Translations under genes and position numbers: made by a program | Shown here: one piece after another, positions 5,704 to 7,341 of the stretch | Layout: each line of letters begins with the position of its first letter | How positions within the stretch are numbered: the first letter of the stretch is position 1 | Notes under the pieces: model-generated | Seen by the model: only the letters and a program-made list of their open reading frames with translations | Told to the model about the DNA's origin: nothing | Database searches by the model: none | Assembly (NCBI GenBank): GCA_031283025.1 | Contig: JAITCP010000130.1 | Coordinates: 1-7,341 of the forward strand | Source: Spirochaetaceae bacterium | GTDB taxonomy: Bacteria > Spirochaetota > Spirochaetia > Treponematales > Breznakiellaceae | Direction of reading: 5' to 3' | DNA length: 7,341 nt

Positions 5704-6722
5704 CGGAACTGCTTTGCATCGGTAACGCCATGGTAGATGTGTTTGCAGATGTCCCTCCGTACTTCTGCAAACAGTTTGGACTCAACGCCCCGGTTCAGCA
5801 TATCGGGCCGGAAGCCGCCAGGGCAATCCTGGCGGTTTTGGAAGAGAAGCGCCCTCCGGCAAATGCCTCCGGAGTTTTATATGTATCCGGGGGCGGCGCT
5901 GCCAACACGGCAAAAATTGCCGCCCGGCTTGGGGTTAATGCCGCCTTTGCCGGAGCCATAGGCGGCCCCGACCGTTTCGGCGCAATCTTTGAAGAAGAAT
6001 TAAAGCGCTCCGGTGTTTTTCTCCACCTTTCCCGCAAGCAATCCCCCACGGGGATATTTATCAGCCTGTGCCCGCGCCCCGAAGAAGAGCCTGCGGGCAA
6101 CATTCCGCAGCGTGTCATTGCGGCGGCTCCATCTGCGGCGCTGGAACTGGACGGAAAAGACCTGGATGAATTTCTTTTTGCCCGGACCCGCCTGCTTATG
6201 ATAGAAGGTTTTCTTCTGGATAGAACGAACCTTGTCCGGCACATACTGGACATGGCGGACAAGTACCGTCTGACACTTGCCCTGGATATTGGAACGGCGG
6301 ACACCGCGGCGGAATATGCGGAGTTGGTTCGTTCCTGGTTTGGCCGCCGTCCCCTCATACTTTTTATGAATGAAAAAGAGGCGGAAGTTTTTGCCGGTAC
6401 CTTGAAGTATGATTCCGGCTGGGAAAGTTTGTTCACCGCTCTCAGCCGGGAGAATCCAGATGGGAACGTTTCAATTGCGGTGAAACTTGCAGAGCGGGGA
6501 GCGGCGGTGTTTTCATGCGGAGAAGTTTACCATGCAGAAACAGAGCCGGCGGACGCTGCGGAAAGCACCGGCGCAGGGGATGCCTTTGCCGCCGGATTTC
6601 TGGCAGCATGGCTTCGGGAAGAAGGCCCCCGGCAATGCGGCCATGCAGGAAATGCCGCCGCCGCTTTGGTACTTCAGTCTCCCGGAACCGGAGGGGGTGC
6701 CTTCCCCTATAATTCCGCGTAG
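5664..6722 (+). CDS. PfkB-family kinase, adenosine-kinase-like
   Basis: The 352-residue product belongs to the ribokinase/PfkB fold and transfers phosphate from ATP to a sugar or nucleoside hydroxyl. ELLCIGNAMVDVFADV (15-30) matches the first strand of the adenosine kinase subgroup. The substrate motif GGGAANTAKIAARLG is at 76-90, MIEGFLL at 179-185, the N-x-x-E motif NEKE at 236-239, and the anion hole with catalytic base ESTGAGDAF at 300-308, with D306 as base. The usual DTxGAGD here reads ESTGAGD, a mild change. Adenosine to AMP is the likeliest reaction, but inosine, guanosine or a sugar cannot be excluded. The start ATG 5664 lies inside ackA; later in-frame candidates would cut into the first beta strand. 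The Shine-Dalgarno match is weak, which suits translational coupling to ackA. The 3' end runs 16 bp into the convergent purE. Confidence 0.83.
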   Translation: MPGIERNHSNAPITELLCIGNAMVDVFADVPPYFCKQFGLNAPVQHIGPEAARAILAVLEEKRPPANASGVLYVSGGGAANTAKIAARLGVNAAFAGAIGGPDRFGAIFEEELKRSGVFLHLSRKQSPTGIFISLCPRPEEEPAGNIPQRVIAAAPSAALELDGKDLDEFLFARTRLLMIEGFLLDRTNLVRHILDMADKYRLTLALDIGTADTAAEYAELVRSWFGRRPLILFMNEKEAEVFAGTLKYDSGWESLFTALSRENPDGNVSIAVKLAERGAAVFSCGEVYHAETEPADAAESTGAGDAFAAGFLAAWLREEGPRQCGHAGNAAAALVLQSPGTGGGAFPYNSA

Positions 6723-7183
6723 CTGTCTTTTGCCGCTTCTTCCTTCAGCTTCGCCCTTGCCTGCTTAAGTTTTTCTCCCAGTTCCGGGTACTTCAAGCCG
6801 AGTATCTCCACCGCCAGGTATGCCGCATTGGCGGCGTTGTCTGTTCCCACTGCGGCTACCGGCACGGGCCGGGGCATCTGCACGATGGAAAAAAGGGCGT
6901 CCAGACCGGAGAGGGCCCCCGAAGCGATGGGAACGCCGATAACGGGGATTGTCGTTTTGCTTGCGATTACTCCCGGCAAATGCGCCGCCAGCCCCGCCCC
7001 GGCAATGATTACTTCCGTTCCCCCTGCCGTTAATTCCGCGATGACGCTTTCCAGCAGTTCAGGGCAGCGGTGGGCGGACACAACACGGGAAGAAAAATCC
7101 ACGCCAAATTCCCGCAGGACATCGGCGGCTTTTTTCATAATTGGTTTGTCGGATTGGGAACCAAAAATAATAGCAGCTTTCAT
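6707..7183 (-). CDS. purE: N5-carboxyaminoimidazole ribonucleotide mutase, class I PurE type
   Basis: The 158-residue product acts in purine synthesis, producing CAIR. Class I enzymes rearrange N5-CAIR made by PurK. Visible motifs are GSQSD (8-12), SAHRCPELL (36-44) with H38 as the catalytic histidine, IAGAGLAAHLPG (60-71) and SIVQMP (99-104). Arginine after the histidine (AHR) is the class I pattern; the direct CO2-using class II enzyme known from Treponema denticola has AHK. Differences from the usual class I sequence are C40 for T, L65 for G in AGAGGAAHLPG, and DNAANAAY for the usual GAANAAL. No purK is in the window. The start ATG (7181-7183) gives the family-typical N-terminus, but no Shine-Dalgarno site precedes it and a 15-bp palindrome covers it. 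The stop lies inside the 3' end of the pfkB-type gene. Confidence 0.93.
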   Translation of the reverse strand: MKAAIIFGSQSDKPIMKKAADVLREFGVDFSSRVVSAHRCPELLESVIAELTAGGTEVIIAGAGLAAHLPGVIASKTTIPVIGVPIASGALSGLDALFSIVQMPRPVPVAAVGTDNAANAAYLAVEILGLKYPELGEKLKQARAKLKEEAAKDSYAEL

Positions 7184-7196
7184 ACATTGAATGTAT
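7182..7196. promoter_or_regulatory. 15-bp palindrome over the purE start codon
   Basis: ATACATT-G-AATGTAT is a perfect palindrome whose left end covers two bases of the purE start codon. It could be a repressor site or a start-blocking hairpin. On the minus strand it also contains part of a -10-like GATACA (7192-7197). The role is inferred. Confidence 0.35.
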
Positions 7197-7201
7197 CACA
7201 G

Positions 7202-7240
7202 TCAGACACTGCGGGCAAGGGAACGCATTGCCTCATAATT
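7202..7240 (-). other. Short coding-like remnant or 8-codon leader ORF upstream of purE
   Basis: On the minus strand this stretch reads NYEAMRSLARSV then TGA. Its first part shares 15 identical bases and the peptide YEAMR with the C-terminus of the GH2 enzyme (1072-1086). It may be the leftover 3' end of a vanished gene, or a short ORF MRSLARSV (ATG at 7226-7228, stop at 7202-7204) 18 bases before purE. No good ribosome site precedes that ATG, and chance is possible. Confidence 0.25.
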
Positions 7241-7285
7241 AATCTAGCCGAAAAGGGGGTGTGCATCAAAACTAAAAATCTAGCC
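7241..7285. repeat. 9-bp direct repeat in the gap before the last gene
   Basis: AATCTAGCC occurs at 7241-7249 and again at 7277-7285, 36 bp apart start to start, just upstream of a -10-like TATACT at 7291-7296. Spacing of about three to four helical turns would suit a regulator binding two sites, but the motif is short. Confidence 0.25.
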
Positions 7286-7290
7286 CAAAT

Positions 7291-7322
7291 TATACTGGTT
7301 CCTACCAGACACGGAGGAACAA
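7291..7322 (+). promoter_or_regulatory. Promoter-like box, leader hairpin and RBS of the last gene
   Basis: TATACT (7291-7296) is a good -10 match, with no clear -35. A strong ribosome site GGAGG (7313-7317) stands 5 bases before the ATG at 7323. GTTCCT (7298-7303) is the exact reverse complement of AGGAAC (7315-7320), and CC/GG inside extends the stem past one bulge, so the hairpin would cover part of the ribosome site. If transcription starts near 7303 the left arm would be mostly missing from the RNA, so either the start is further upstream or the hairpin is not used. Confidence 0.4.
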
Positions 7323-7341
7323 ATGGGGTTAGACATGAATA
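7323..7341 (+). CDS. Start of an unidentified gene (partial)
   Basis: An ATG at 7323, preceded at 5 bases by GGAGG, opens a frame reading MGLDMN before the window ends. The ribosome site makes a real start likely. Six codons are too few to identify the product. It is divergent from purE, with a 139-bp gap between the two start codons. Confidence 0.5.

Noticed and set aside
5795..6436. 213-codon open frame antisense to the PfkB-type kinase
   Set aside because: The translation is Ser/Arg/Ala-rich and low in order, as expected from the reverse strand of a GC-rich gene; no ribosome site or family resemblance.
7184..7322. Purine riboswitch upstream of purE
   Set aside because: No paired three-way-junction pattern with the conserved loop sequences was found on either strand; only a palindrome and short repeats are present.

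Overview
The window looks like a piece of a bacterial chromosome, probably from a spirochaete of the Treponema group (gut or termite-gut relatives fit best). That placement is an inference. It rests on the AckA N-terminus and its C-terminal extension, which resemble treponemal acetate kinases, on the secreted SH3-domain protein, and on the many A/T-rich palindromes between genes. No rRNA, tRNA, CRISPR array, transposase or phage gene was seen.

Layout, left to right. Positions 3-164 (+) are the last 53 codons of an alpha-glucan (glycogen) phosphorylase. A 174-bp convergent gap with nested inverted repeats follows. At 339-965 (-) lies an AT-rich gene for a secreted SH3-domain protein, and at 1047-2933 (-) a 628-residue glycoside hydrolase family 2 enzyme of beta-glucuronidase type, with a palindromic hairpin between them. 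A divergent promoter region (2934-3061) leads to manC, mannose-1-phosphate guanylyltransferase (3062-4228, +). Three consecutive hairpins fill the next gap, before ackA, acetate kinase (4366-5703, +). A PfkB/adenosine-kinase-like sugar or nucleoside kinase (5664-6722, +) overlaps the end of ackA by 40 bp. Its own 3' end overlaps by 16 bp the 3' end of the convergent purE (6707-7183, -). A 139-bp gap then leads to the start of another + strand gene at 7323, cut by the window edge after six codons.

Taken together these are housekeeping and carbohydrate genes: storage-glucan breakdown, release of a sugar or uronic acid from glycosides, GDP-mannose synthesis for surface glycans, ATP formation by acetate production, nucleoside/sugar phosphorylation and a step of purine synthesis. 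Only ackA-pfkB looks translationally coupled; the rest look like separately controlled units. No defence system or clearly new multi-gene system is visible.

The parts most worth a second look are between genes: a family of related palindromes, two genes (manC and purE) without a visible Shine-Dalgarno site but with a -10-like box almost at the start codon, a 15-bp exact repeat shared by the end of the GH2 gene and the region upstream of purE, and a repetitive insert in the GH2 enzyme.
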